This document shows positions 28,044-36,847 of a stretch of 48,329 bases of DNA, piece by piece; the first letter of the stretch is position 1; each line of letters starts with the position of its first letter. The notes below the pieces were generated by a model, which worked only from the letters and a program-made list of their open reading frames with translations, did not search any database and was not told where the DNA came from. The stretch lies in assembly GCA_013298075.1 (NCBI GenBank), contig JAAFJG010000032.1, positions 1-48,329 on the forward strand, written 5' to 3'. This stretch comes from Cytophagales bacterium. GTDB taxonomy: Bacteria; Bacteroidota; Bacteroidia; Cytophagales; Microscillaceae. Both the position numbers and the translations under genes were made by a program.

Positions 28044-29939
28044 ATGGAATTACAAACAAATGTAGATGGTGCAGATGTACACGTACATGAACATCATCAC
28101 GACGAACACGAACACCACGAAGATGGGTTCATTCGCAAATATATATTTACCGAAGACCATAAAACGATTGCCAAACAATTCTTAATATTAGGTTTGATGT
28201 GGGCTTTTATGGGTGGAGCAATGTCAGTTATTTTTAGACTTCAATTAGGTTTTCCAGACTTTAATTTGGAATGGTTAAGACCTATTTTGGGAACTTGGAT
28301 AAATGAAACAGGAAAATTAGAACAAGAAAAATATTTGGCACTTGTAACAATGCACGGAACTATTATGGTTTTCTTCGTATTGACTGCAGGTTTAAGTGGT
28401 ACTTTTAGTAACTTCTTAATACCTTTGCAAGTAGGAGCGAGGGATATGGCATCAGGTTTTATGAATATGTTGTCTTTCTGGTTTTTCTTCTTGGCAAGTG
28501 TGGTAATGTTTACTTCATTGTTTTTAGAAACAGGTCCTGCAAGTGGTGGCTGGGTAATTTATCCACCTTTGAGTGCTTTGCCTGAAGCAGTGCCGGGTTC
28601 TGGAGCAGGTATGACTTATTGGTTAATCAGTATGGCGTTGTTTATTGTTTCTTCTTTGTTAGGAGGTATCAATTATATTACTACCGTTATCAATATGCGT
28701 ACAAAAGGTTTATCTTTTTCGAGATTACCTTTGACAATTTGGGCGTTTTTCTTAACCGCTATTATTGGTTTATTATCATTCCCAGTATTGTTTGCTGCTG
28801 CTTTATTATTGATTTTTGATAGAAGTATGGGAACAAGTTTCTTTTTATCAGATATTTATATTGGAGGAAAACCATTACATCACCAAGGTGGTAGTGCCAT
28901 TTTATTCCAACACTTATTTTGGTTTTTAGGACATCCAGAAGTGTATATTGTATTATTACCTGCTTTGGGTATTACGTCTGAAATTATCGCTACTAATGCT
29001 CGTAAACCTATTTTTGGGTATCGTGCAATGGTTGGTTCAATGATTGGAATTGGCGTATTATCGTTTATTGTATGGGCGCATCACATGTTCGTAACGGGTA
29101 TGAATCCATTTTTGGGAACTATCTTTATGTTATTAACTTTGATTATTGCTGTGCCTTCTGCTGTCAAAGCGTTTAACTATATCACAACATTGTGGAAAGG
29201 TAATATTATTTTTACTCCTGCTATGATGTTCTCAATTGGTTTGGTTTCATTGTTTATTTCAGGTGGAGTTACAGGTATTGTTTTAGGTAATAATGCTTTG
29301 GATATTCAATTACACGATACCTATTTTGTAGTTGCTCACTTCCACTTAGTAATGGGTTCTGCTTCATTTTTTGGAATGGTGGCTGGAGTTTATCATTGGT
29401 TCCCTAAAATGTTTGGTAGAATGATGGACGACAAATTAGGTTATGTTCATTTCTGGGCAACGTTTATTGGTGTATATTTGGTATTTTTCCCTATGCACTA
29501 TATCGGAATCGCAGGTTTCCCACGTCGTTACTACTCATTTAGTACATTTGATTTCACAAAATCTTATGCCGATTTGAATATGTTTATTAGTGTGGCTGCT
29601 ATTGTTACTTTCTCAGCACAAGGTTTATTCGCTTTTAATTTTGTATATAGTATATTTAGAGGACGTTTAGCACCTCAAAATCCTTGGGGTTCAAATACAT
29701 TAGAATGGACAACTCCAAGAGTACCGGGACACGGAAACTGGCCGGGTGCTATTCCAACTGTTCACAGATGGCCTTATGATTATAGCAAACCTGATTCTGA
29801 TAAAGATGGATTTAGTGATTTTATTCCACAAAATATTCCTTTCTCACAAACTCCTCATTCAAATTTTGAAAATGAAAATGAGTTGATTGCGAAACAAGAA
29901 GGAAAAAATGCAGGTGGTAATCAACAGCATCATCACTAA
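28044..29939 (+). CDS. coxA: Cytochrome c oxidase subunit I (heme-copper oxygen reductase, type A)
   Basis: 631 residues, twelve or more membrane segments. Heme and copper ligands are all present: His104 (low-spin heme), His297 with Tyr301 in GHPEVY (CuB and cross-linked Tyr), His346-His347 (CuB), His432 and His434 in VVAHFHL (hemes). GHPEVY with Glu is the A1-type pattern. It reduces oxygen to water and pumps protons. The N-terminus begins with a His/Asp/Glu-rich tail (HVHEHHHDEHEHHEDG), and the C-terminus ends in HHH after a polar extension. Confidence 0.95.
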   Translation: MELQTNVDGADVHVHEHHHDEHEHHEDGFIRKYIFTEDHKTIAKQFLILGLMWAFMGGAMSVIFRLQLGFPDFNLEWLRPILGTWINETGKLEQEKYLALVTMHGTIMVFFVLTAGLSGTFSNFLIPLQVGARDMASGFMNMLSFWFFFLASVVMFTSLFLETGPASGGWVIYPPLSALPEAVPGSGAGMTYWLISMALFIVSSLLGGINYITTVINMRTKGLSFSRLPLTIWAFFLTAIIGLLSFPVLFAAALLLIFDRSMGTSFFLSDIYIGGKPLHHQGGSAILFQHLFWFLGHPEVYIVLLPALGITSEIIATNARKPIFGYRAMVGSMIGIGVLSFIVWAHHMFVTGMNPFLGTIFMLLTLIIAVPSAVKAFNYITTLWKGNIIFTPAMMFSIGLVSLFISGGVTGIVLGNNALDIQLHDTYFVVAHFHLVMGSASFFGMVAGVYHWFPKMFGRMMDDKLGYVHFWATFIGVYLVFFPMHYIGIAGFPRRYYSFSTFDFTKSYADLNMFISVAAIVTFSAQGLFAFNFVYSIFRGRLAPQNPWGSNTLEWTTPRVPGHGNWPGAIPTVHRWPYDYSKPDSDKDGFSDFIPQNIPFSQTPHSNFENENELIAKQEGKNAGGNQQHHH

Positions 29940-29955
29940 TTCTTAGATATAAATA

Positions 29956-29986
29956 AACTTACCAAATCATTTTGGTTTGGTAAGTT
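29956..29986 (+). terminator. Terminator-like hairpin after coxA
   Basis: An 11-bp perfect stem, AACTTACCAAA with TTTGGTAAGTT, and a 9-base loop are followed by ATTTTTTA. A good rho-independent terminator candidate that could reduce read-through into ctaA. Confidence 0.65.
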
Positions 29987-30034
29987 ATTTTTTAAATAAA
30001 AATATAAAAAGTAAAGTATTTATAAAAATAAAAA

Positions 30035-31111
30035 ATGAACTCTTTCCAAAAAATAGGCATCACAACTGTAATTGCCGTTTATTTATTGATTTGGGTAGGT
30101 GGTTTGGTAAGAAGTACAGGTTCGGGAATGGGATGTCCAGATTGGCCTAAATGTTTTGGGCAATGGATTCCGCCCACTGAAGAACAGCAATTACCAAAAA
30201 ATTATAAAGATATTTATGCACAAAAAAGAAAAGATAAGAACGAAAAATTAGCAAAGTATTTAGATTTTTTAGGTTGGATAGAATTAAGTAATGCAATAAA
30301 AGGAGATAAAAATACATATTTTGAGGCAGATTTTAATGCCACAAAAACTTGGATTGAATATATAAATAGGTTAATAGGAGTTTTAATTGGTTTTTTTATC
30401 ATTTTTACTTTTATTTTTTCGTTAAAATATTGGAAAAAAAATAGATTAGTCGTATATTTGAGTGCTTTTTCTTTGATATTAGTTATATTTCAAGGTTGGA
30501 TAGGTTCAGTGGTAGTTTCAACTAACTTATTACCGGGTTTAATTAGTTTTCACATGAGTTTAGCAATTTTAGAAGTATTTATATTGATGTGGGCGGTGGC
30601 GAGAAGTTTTGAAAGTGAAACTTCATTTATCTATATCAAAAAAAATATAAATACGCTCAATATAGTTTTAATAATATCTATCATTTTAGTATTTGTTCAA
30701 ATTATATTAGGCACACAAGTAAGACAAGCCGTTGATGTGGTAGCAAAGAGAGTAGGGGAGGGGGCAAGAGGAACTTGGGTAGAAAATTTAGGAATAGAGT
30801 TTTATATACATAGGTCTTTTTCGTGGTTAATTTTATTTTTTCACATATTATTGGTTTTTCAAGTGAAAAAATTGAGCGCGACACACAAAAAATATCTTAA
30901 AATATCGAAAATATTATTAGGAATTGTAATTGTTGAGTTTTTTAGTGGCGTAGGTTTGGCTTATTTAGGAATGCCTGCTGTTTTGCAACCTTTACATTTA
31001 TTGTTAGCGGTTATTATTATGGGTTTTCATTTTGCGTTATTGATTTTATTTAATCCGAAACGCTTTTTGAAATTTAATCAAAATGAAGAAAAAAAATATC
31101 AATTAGTTTAA
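30035..31111 (+). CDS. ctaA: Heme A synthase (COX15/CtaA family)
   Basis: 358 residues, about eight membrane segments in two four-helix halves. It opens with GGLVRSTGSGMGCPDWPKCF, the conserved start of heme A synthases, including the Cys pair region. Repeated His in ISFHMSL, YIHRSFSW and PLHLLLA fit the heme ligands. It oxidises the C8 methyl of heme O to the formyl group of heme A for subunit I. ctaB follows after five bases. Confidence 0.92.
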   Translation: MNSFQKIGITTVIAVYLLIWVGGLVRSTGSGMGCPDWPKCFGQWIPPTEEQQLPKNYKDIYAQKRKDKNEKLAKYLDFLGWIELSNAIKGDKNTYFEADFNATKTWIEYINRLIGVLIGFFIIFTFIFSLKYWKKNRLVVYLSAFSLILVIFQGWIGSVVVSTNLLPGLISFHMSLAILEVFILMWAVARSFESETSFIYIKKNINTLNIVLIISIILVFVQIILGTQVRQAVDVVAKRVGEGARGTWVENLGIEFYIHRSFSWLILFFHILLVFQVKKLSATHKKYLKISKILLGIVIVEFFSGVGLAYLGMPAVLQPLHLLLAVIIMGFHFALLILFNPKRFLKFNQNEEKKYQLV

Positions 31112-31116
31112 AAAAA

Positions 31117-32013
31117 ATGGTGGCAACAGAATTAAATACAAATATTCAAACACAATTTTTATCAAAAATAAAAATATTATTTCAGTTATTAAAATTTAGA
31201 TTATCTTTTTTAGTAGCATTTTCAGCGGGCTTTGGTTTTGCGTTGGGAATGGGAAAAGAATCAAGTTGGTTATCATTTTGGGCAGTTTGTATTGGTGGAT
31301 TTTTGATTTCTGGCTCGGCTATTATTGTCAATCAAATTTTTGAAAAAGACATCGATAAATTGATGGATAGGACAAAAAATAGACCTTTGCCTACCTCAAA
31401 AGTAACCGTAGAAGAATGTGTCAAATATTGCGTTATCACAGGAGTTGCGGGTTTACTTTTATTGGCAATGTTCACAAATTTAGAAACGACTTTATTGGCT
31501 TTGATGTCTATGTTATTGTATGGATTTGTTTATACGCCTTTAAAATTAGTCGGACCTATTGCCGTTTGGGTAGGTGCTATTCCGGGTGCGTTACCGCCTA
31601 TGTTAGGTTGGATGGCTGCGACAGGAAAATTAGATGAAAAGGCTTTAGCGATTTTTGCTTTGCAATTTGTGTGGCAATTTCCTCATTTTTGGGCAATAGC
31701 GTGGGTGATGGCAGATGATTATAAAAAAGCGGGTATTAAATTATTGCCTTCAAAAGGAGGACAAAATATAAATTCTGCTATTTTAATTATGATAAGTGCA
31801 TTTTTATTATTACCTTTGTGCTGGTTGCCGACTTATTTGGGTATCACAGGACAAACTTCAGGATATTTAACAATGCTTTGTGGTATATTATTTTTATTAC
31901 CAACTTTACAATTATTAAGAGATAGAAATAAAAAAACTGCCTTAAAAATTATGTTTGCATCATTTTTATATCTACCTTTGATACAAATTATTTATTTAAT
32001 TGATAAAATATAA
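31117..32013 (+). CDS. ctaB: Protoheme IX farnesyltransferase (heme O synthase)
   Basis: 298 residues, about nine membrane segments, UbiA superfamily. The prenyl-diphosphate motif NQIFEKDIDKLMDRTKNRPL (~70-90) has the Asp-rich N-x3-x-D-x3-D arrangement, and a second Asp motif lies in VMADDYKKAGIKLLP. It attaches a farnesyl group to protoheme, giving heme O, the substrate of CtaA. Co-transcribed with ctaA. Confidence 0.93.
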   Translation: MVATELNTNIQTQFLSKIKILFQLLKFRLSFLVAFSAGFGFALGMGKESSWLSFWAVCIGGFLISGSAIIVNQIFEKDIDKLMDRTKNRPLPTSKVTVEECVKYCVITGVAGLLLLAMFTNLETTLLALMSMLLYGFVYTPLKLVGPIAVWVGAIPGALPPMLGWMAATGKLDEKALAIFALQFVWQFPHFWAIAWVMADDYKKAGIKLLPSKGGQNINSAILIMISAFLLLPLCWLPTYLGITGQTSGYLTMLCGILFLLPTLQLLRDRNKKTALKIMFASFLYLPLIQIIYLIDKI

Positions 32014-32024
32014 AAAAAAAGTTT

Positions 32025-32033
32025 TATTTTTGC
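32025..32033 (+). promoter_or_regulatory. Weak candidate -7 box overlapping the ctaB-coxC gap
   Basis: TATTTTTGC matches TAnnTTTGy but lies only four bases before the ATG at 32037. If used, it would give a nearly leaderless mRNA. No TTTG at -33. It may be chance. Confidence 0.25.
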
Positions 32034-32036
32034 ACT

Positions 32037-32651
32037 ATGAAAGTAGATAAATTAAATTCGCCTGTCAATAATACACTTACACAAGAAAATAAAGGTGTTG
32101 CATTATCTATGCACCCTCGAAAATTCGGTTTGTGGTTGTTTATTGTGAGCGTATGTATGATGTTTGCAGCACTTACGAGTGCTTACATTGTAAAATTTAC
32201 AGAGGGACAACCTTTGGTTTATGATATTCCTATTATGTTTTGGGTAACTTCTGTGGTTATTTTGGCAAGTAGTTTGACAATGCACTTAGCCTATAAATCA
32301 GCACATAAAGATAATATCAAAAACGTAAAAATGTTTATGACTATTACAACTATTTTAGGAGTAGTATTTTTGGTAGGTCAATGGTATGCTTGGATAGAAT
32401 TAGTACAAGCAGGAGTATTTTTTGCGGGAAGTAAATCAGCCCCAACAGGCTCATTTATTTATGTCTTTAGTGGGGTTCATGCGATACATATTATTTCAGC
32501 AGTAGTTTTTTTGTTGATAACTTTACGATTAGCATTTAACAATAAAATTAGTTCACAAAAAACAAGTGTGATAGAAATGTGCGCTACTTATTGGCATTTT
32601 TTAGATTTGTTGTGGATATATTTATTTGTATTCCTTTTATTAAATCATTAA
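32037..32651 (+). CDS. coxC: Cytochrome c oxidase subunit III-like protein, first copy
   Basis: 204 residues, five membrane segments, heme-copper oxidase subunit III family (MHPRKFGLWLFIVSVCMMFAAL; GVHAIHIISAVVF; ATYWHFLDLLWIYLFVFL). The short length lacks the first two helices of mitochondrial subunit III and is normal for bacterial quinol/caa3 enzymes. It stabilises subunit I. Two tandem subunit III genes are usual in Bacteroidota oxidase clusters. Confidence 0.9.
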   Translation: MKVDKLNSPVNNTLTQENKGVALSMHPRKFGLWLFIVSVCMMFAALTSAYIVKFTEGQPLVYDIPIMFWVTSVVILASSLTMHLAYKSAHKDNIKNVKMFMTITTILGVVFLVGQWYAWIELVQAGVFFAGSKSAPTGSFIYVFSGVHAIHIISAVVFLLITLRLAFNNKISSQKTSVIEMCATYWHFLDLLWIYLFVFLLLNH

Positions 32652-32659
32652 ATTTCAAC

Positions 32660-32701
32660 CTATTAAGATGAATTAAATTGGTCTTCAATTCATCTTAATA
32701 G
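32660..32701 (+). terminator. Strong hairpin between the two subunit III genes
   Basis: A 15-bp perfect stem, CTATTAAGATGAATT (32660-32674) with its complement at 32687-32701, has a 12-base loop and is followed by ATTTTATAT. It is probably an attenuator or stability element inside the operon. Confidence 0.6.
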
Positions 32702-32764
32702 ATTTTATATATTAGAAGACTTTAGAACTTAATTAAAAAAATAACTATCATATTTTAAATTTGT

Positions 32765-33544
32765 ATGGCTCACTTAGCTAAAACTCACGAACAACAAGAA
32801 GGCTCGCTTGATTGGAATGGCGGTAATATTCCTTTAAAAGCAAGTTGGGGAAAACTAATGATGTGGTTTTTCTTACTCTCAGATGCCTTTTCTTTTTCCG
32901 CCTTATTGATTACGTATGCTATGATTCGTTATAGCCACGCAGCCTATCATGGAACGATTGAAAATTTTAAATTTTCGTTGGATTATTGGCCTGTTCCTGA
33001 CAAAGTATTTGAGGCGATGCCTTTTTTGCATGGCGTTTCTTTGCCACTTGTATTTGTCGGAATTATGACTTTTATCTTGATTATGAGCTCGGTAACTATG
33101 GTATTAGCCGTAGAGGCTGGACATCGTAATGATAGAAAAGACGTAGAAAAATGGATGCTTTGGACTATTTTAGGTGGCTTTACATTTTTAGGTTGTCAAG
33201 CATGGGAATGGACGCACTTTATTCACGGTTCAGATAAAGGTGGTGCAACCGATGTATATGGTAGTGTCATTTATGGCGCAAATTTGATTCAAAATCAATA
33301 TGGACCTGTTCCTTTTGCCAATTTATTCTTCTTTATCACAGGTTTTCATGGTTTTCACGTATTTAGTGGCGTAATGTTAAACGTATTGGTATTTTATAAT
33401 ACTGCTTTTGGAGTATATGCAAATCCTGATCGTGTGATAGATGAAGGTGCTGGGCGTTATGAAATGATAGAGAAAGTAGGTTTATATTGGCACTTTGTCG
33501 ATTTGGTCTGGGTCTTTGTATTTACTGCTTTCTATTTAATTTAA
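32765..33544 (+). CDS. Cytochrome c oxidase subunit III-like protein, second copy
   Basis: 259 residues. It shares the subunit III fold with the preceding gene (WGKLMMWFFLLSDAFSFSALL; FFITGFHGFHVFSGVMLN; GLYWHFVDLVWVFVFTAFY) but is longer, with an inserted loop at ~75-95 (HGTIENFKFSLDYWPVPDK). The FHGFHVFSG and WHFVDLVWVF motifs are diagnostic. The two copies are old paralogues, not a recent duplication. Preceded by a 15-bp stem hairpin. Confidence 0.9.
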   Translation: MAHLAKTHEQQEGSLDWNGGNIPLKASWGKLMMWFFLLSDAFSFSALLITYAMIRYSHAAYHGTIENFKFSLDYWPVPDKVFEAMPFLHGVSLPLVFVGIMTFILIMSSVTMVLAVEAGHRNDRKDVEKWMLWTILGGFTFLGCQAWEWTHFIHGSDKGGATDVYGSVIYGANLIQNQYGPVPFANLFFFITGFHGFHVFSGVMLNVLVFYNTAFGVYANPDRVIDEGAGRYEMIEKVGLYWHFVDLVWVFVFTAFYLI

Positions 33545-33561
33545 TTTTAATATAATCATTT

Positions 33562-33597
33562 CTATCTTTTTCTTTATTCCCCCAAAGAAAAAAATAG
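33562..33597 (+). other. Hairpin with C-rich loop between subunit III and subunit IV genes
   Basis: CTATCTTTTTCTTT (33562-33575) and AAAGAAAAAAATAG (33584-33597) form a 14-bp stem with one mismatch and an ATTCCCCC loop. A downstream AAGGGGAAAGAAA (33640-33652) could pair with the loop and left arm instead, so two exclusive structures are possible. Confidence 0.4.
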
Positions 33598-33668
33598 ACT
33601 TAAATCAAAATATATCAAATTTTTTTTATAAATTTATCTAAGGGGAAAGAAACTAAAATATCAAAAAT

Positions 33669-34007
33669 ATGGCTGAAGTTCACGCACACACACACGCAGA
33701 AGGCGAAATTGCTAAACCAAATACGGCTGGTATCTGGCGTACTTTTTGGGTACTTTTAGCAATTACAGGGTTAGAATTTATCATTGCTTTGGCAATTCCT
33801 TCTTCTATTGTACCTCATATTGTTAAAGTTGGAGTATATATTATTTTAACGATTGCAAAGGCATTTTATATTGTAGCAGAATTTATGCACCTAAAACACG
33901 AAGTTAAATTTTTGGGAATGTGTATCGTTTTACCTATGATTTTCATTGCTTGGTTATTAATTGCTATGATTATGGAAGGCGGAGGATTGTATATTCGTTG
34001 GCGCTAA
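33669..34007 (+). CDS. coxD: Cytochrome c oxidase subunit IV
   Basis: 112 residues with three membrane segments (~25-45, 49-70 and 82-105), of the bacterial oxidase subunit IV family. The motif KAFYIVAEFMHLKHE is characteristic. The N-terminus is His-rich (VHAHTHAEGE). Accessory subunit that aids CuB site assembly in related enzymes. Last gene of the operon. Confidence 0.9.
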   Translation: MAEVHAHTHAEGEIAKPNTAGIWRTFWVLLAITGLEFIIALAIPSSIVPHIVKVGVYIILTIAKAFYIVAEFMHLKHEVKFLGMCIVLPMIFIAWLLIAMIMEGGGLYIRWR

Positions 34008-34023
34008 TCTAATCTATTCTATA

Positions 34024-34062
34024 AAAAAAAGAGAATTATTTTGATAATAGTTCTCTTTTTTT
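34024..34062 (+). terminator. Terminator of the act/cox operon
   Basis: AAAAAAAGAGAATTATT pairs with AATAGTTCTCTTTTTTT as a 17-bp stem with one G-U pair and a 5-base loop; the right arm itself is T-rich. It sits 17 bases after the coxD stop. Confidence 0.75.
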
Positions 34063-34195
34063 ATGTTTCTAATACTATGTTAGTTTTTGTTCTGTGAAAT
34101 TTCTTAATTTTTTTGATCAGGTTTAAGGTAAAAAAAATAATTTATTTTGAAAACTTTTCAACTAAAAATAACGTTATATTAAAAGTGTTTATAAA

Positions 34196-35092
34196 ATGAA
34201 AAATGAAGATACAAATAAATTGGAAACTCCTTTTATAGATTTTACTTCTGATTATGGATTCAAAGCAACATTTGGCAATGAAAGTGATACACGTTTTTTA
34301 AGACGCGCTTTACAAGCCTTGATAAAATCAGATATTCCGATAGAAAAAATTGAATTTATAAAGACAGATTTTCAAGCCTTAAACTTAGGTAGTCGGAGTG
34401 GAGTTTATGATTTGGCATGTATTGATGAGGCAAAAAATCAATTTATTGTTGAGATGCAAGCAAATGATTATCCACATTTTATTCAACGTATGAAATTTTA
34501 TGCTCTTCATAAGTTTAATATAATGGTTAAAAAGGGAAAATATATTTTCGATGATTTAACACCAATTTATTGTATTGGTATTTTATCTAATAGTATTTAT
34601 ACCTCTCATGAATATTATAGTTATGGGCAGTTAAAAAGTGAAACAGGAGAAGTTATGGATAATCTCTTGACTTATATTACAGTAGAATTAGATAAATTTC
34701 ATAAACCTCTTAATAAAATTACAACTGATTTAGAAAAACTTATTTTTACCATGAAAAATTTACAAACATACACAGAACAACCCACTACTGAAGTTCCAGC
34801 ATTTTGGACAGAAGAATGGTTACAAATTGCGATAGAAGAATTAGATACAAGACGTTTTACTGCTGAAGAATATGAACAGCATGTAATTACTATAGTTAAA
34901 AATGCGTCAGTCATACAACAAGACCGTATTAAAATTCTAAAAGCAAGAAAAGAAGAACGTGAAGATAACGAAATAAAAGCAGTTATTGGATTTCACGGAA
35001 TAGCGGTTAGTAATGAAAATATAGCAAAAGCACTTGATATTCCTATTCAAAAAGTAGTAGAAATCATCGAAAATAATCGACCTAAGATATAG
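34196..35092 (+). CDS. Rpn-family recombination-promoting nuclease / PD-(D/E)XK transposase-like protein
   Basis: 298 residues. The opening FIDFTSDYGFKATFGNE and LKSxxxIPIEKIEF-type region match the family. The nuclease core shows Asp72 in VYDLACIDE and Glu86-x-Gln88 in FIVEMQ, the D..ExQ pattern of PD-(D/E)XK enzymes, then FIQRMKFYALHKFN. The C-terminal region has a helix-turn-helix-like IPIQKVVEIIENN. Proteins of this family promote RecA-independent recombination and occur in many copies per genome. No inverted ends or partner genes are visible, so I treat it as a resident gene, not an insertion sequence. Confidence 0.85.
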   Translation: MKNEDTNKLETPFIDFTSDYGFKATFGNESDTRFLRRALQALIKSDIPIEKIEFIKTDFQALNLGSRSGVYDLACIDEAKNQFIVEMQANDYPHFIQRMKFYALHKFNIMVKKGKYIFDDLTPIYCIGILSNSIYTSHEYYSYGQLKSETGEVMDNLLTYITVELDKFHKPLNKITTDLEKLIFTMKNLQTYTEQPTTEVPAFWTEEWLQIAIEELDTRRFTAEEYEQHVITIVKNASVIQQDRIKILKARKEEREDNEIKAVIGFHGIAVSNENIAKALDIPIQKVVEIIENNRPKI

Positions 35093-35135
35093 AATTTATC
35101 AATATCAAAAACTCCCAAAAAAGATATTTTTCTTA

Positions 35136-35168
35136 TTTGTTTTTTTAATAATTTTATGATACTTTTGC
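35136..35168 (+). promoter_or_regulatory. Promoter of hemL
   Basis: TTTG (35136-35139), 20 bases, then TACTTTTGC (35160-35168), a full Bacteroidota consensus promoter 35 bases before the ATG. Confidence 0.75.
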
Positions 35169-35202
35169 AAGTATTTTTAACAAAAATATTAGAAACAAAA
35201 CA

Positions 35203-36492
35203 ATGAATCATTCTATAAGCAAAGAACTATTTGCACAAGCACAAAAATTAATTCCGGGCGGAGTAAATTCACCTGTAAGAGCTTTCAAAGCAGTAGGTGG
35301 CAATCCTATTTTTATCAAAAAAGCAAAAGGTGCTTATATTTATGACGAGGATAATAATCAATATATAGAACTTATCAATTCTTGGGGTCCAATGATTTTA
35401 GGACACGCCAACGAAATGATTGCTGAGGCAATGCAAAAAACGTTGGAAAATTCATGGTCATTTGGTGCGCCCACACGTAGAGAAGTTGAAATGGCTGAAT
35501 TGATTACTCAAATGATGCCAAGTATTGAAAAGGTAAGGTTGGTTAATTCGGGAACCGAAGCGTGTTTGAGTGCGGTACGTGTAGCACGCGGTTATACGCA
35601 AAGAGAAAAAATTATTAAATTTTCAGGTTGTTATCATGGGCATGCAGATTCGTTTTTGATTGCAGCAGGAAGTGGTGCGATTACTTTTGGAACGCCTGAT
35701 AGTTTAGGTGTTACGCAAGGAGTAGCAAATGATACTTTGATTGCCAATTATAACGATTTGGCAAGTGTGCAAACGTTGGTTGATGCCAATCAAAATCAAA
35801 TTGCGGCTATTATTATTGAGCCTGTGGCGGGAAATATGGGTTTGGTTTTGCCTGAAAAGGATTTTTTACAAGGATTAAGAAATATTTGTGATAAAAATGG
35901 AATTGTATTGATTTTTGATGAAGTAATGACAGGTTTTAGGTTGGCAAAAGGTGGCGTACAAGAGCGTTTGGGCATCAAAGCAGATTTAACAACATTGGGA
36001 AAAATAATCGGTGGAGGTTTGCCTGTGGGTGCGTATGGCGGAAAAGCGGATATTATGAATTGTGTTGCTCCTGCAGGAAAAGTATATCAAGCAGGAACTT
36101 TATCAGGCAATCCTTTGGCAATGTCAGCAGGTTTGGCAATGCTAAATTATTTGAATAATACTCCCGAAGTTTATCAAAATTTAGAAAATATTGGTGAAAA
36201 ATTAACGCAAGGAATCAAAAAAATAAACGAAAAAATGGGTTTAAATTATACCTTAAATTCGATAGGTTCTATGTTTACTTTGTTTTTTACTGATAAAAAA
36301 GTATTTGATTTTGAGAGTGCTTTGGCTTGTGATTTAGATTTATTTGGTAAATATTTTCAATCTATGCTCAAAAAAGGTGTTTATTTAGCTCCTTCCCAAT
36401 TTGAAAGTTTGTTTTTATCTATTGCTCTTAGTCAAGAAAATATTGATCATATCTTACACGCACACGAGGCGAGTTTGAAAGAAATACTTTAG
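35203..36492 (+). CDS. hemL: Glutamate-1-semialdehyde 2,1-aminomutase
   Basis: 429 residues, full length for this class III aminotransferase-fold enzyme. It starts with the typical AQKLIPGGVNSPVRAFKAVGG. Conserved pieces are NSGTEACLSAVRVARGYTQR, CYHGHADSFL, IFDEVMTGFR, the PLP lysine in TLGKIIGGGLPVGAYGG and AGTLSGNPLAMSAG. It converts glutamate-1-semialdehyde to 5-aminolevulinate, the precursor of all tetrapyrroles, and so supports the heme-rich neighbours upstream. It has its own promoter and is not part of the oxidase operon. Confidence 0.95.
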   Translation: MNHSISKELFAQAQKLIPGGVNSPVRAFKAVGGNPIFIKKAKGAYIYDEDNNQYIELINSWGPMILGHANEMIAEAMQKTLENSWSFGAPTRREVEMAELITQMMPSIEKVRLVNSGTEACLSAVRVARGYTQREKIIKFSGCYHGHADSFLIAAGSGAITFGTPDSLGVTQGVANDTLIANYNDLASVQTLVDANQNQIAAIIIEPVAGNMGLVLPEKDFLQGLRNICDKNGIVLIFDEVMTGFRLAKGGVQERLGIKADLTTLGKIIGGGLPVGAYGGKADIMNCVAPAGKVYQAGTLSGNPLAMSAGLAMLNYLNNTPEVYQNLENIGEKLTQGIKKINEKMGLNYTLNSIGSMFTLFFTDKKVFDFESALACDLDLFGKYFQSMLKKGVYLAPSQFESLFLSIALSQENIDHILHAHEASLKEIL

Positions 36493-36539
36493 AATTTGAT
36501 TTTGAAAAATATTAATAATTTATTTTTTAGATACTCCCT

Positions 36540-36612
36540 AAATAAACCTGTTTTTTGTTGAAAATACAAGAAATAGGTTGTTATTTTTGATAAAAATACA
36601 TTATTTTCTATC
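36540..36612. repeat. Diverged copy of the central part of the left-end fold-back element
   Basis: Resembles 110-180: shared blocks include TTTTTTGTTGAAAATACAA, TTGTTATTTT-GATAAAAA and ATTATTTTCTATC. The perfect stem of the left copy is broken here and the long outer arms are absent. The rest of the 355-base gap between hemL and the helicase gene holds a promoter (36674-36706) and AT-rich sequence. Confidence 0.55.
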
Positions 36613-36673
36613 TTTATCATAAGTATTTCGGTGTTCTAAAATTATTATTAGACAAAAAAAATATCTTTTTTTT

Positions 36674-36706
36674 CTTGTAATTTTAAAAATAAATTTGTAT
36701 TTTTGC
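36674..36706 (+). promoter_or_regulatory. Candidate promoter of the helicase cassette
   Basis: CTTG (36674-36677), 20 bases, then TATTTTTGC (36698-36706). The -33 has one mismatch. It implies a leader of ~140 bases before the ATG at 36848. Confidence 0.55.
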
Positions 36707-36847
36707 AAATAAAAAAATGAATGAAATTTTGTGGCAATAATATCAAACATATTATAAATTGAATAGAATTTTTAGTTTTTAATTAAAAAAATATCTTATA
36801 GATTATATAATTTTTAGTAATTTTAGGATTTAAACTTAAATATAATT

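Noticed and set aside
32756-32763. TAAATTTG as a promoter for the second subunit III gene
   Set aside because: It abuts the ATG and has no -33 partner; in such AT-rich sequence chance matches are common.
34196-35092. Rpn-family gene as an insertion sequence
   Set aside because: I found no terminal inverted repeats or target duplications around it.
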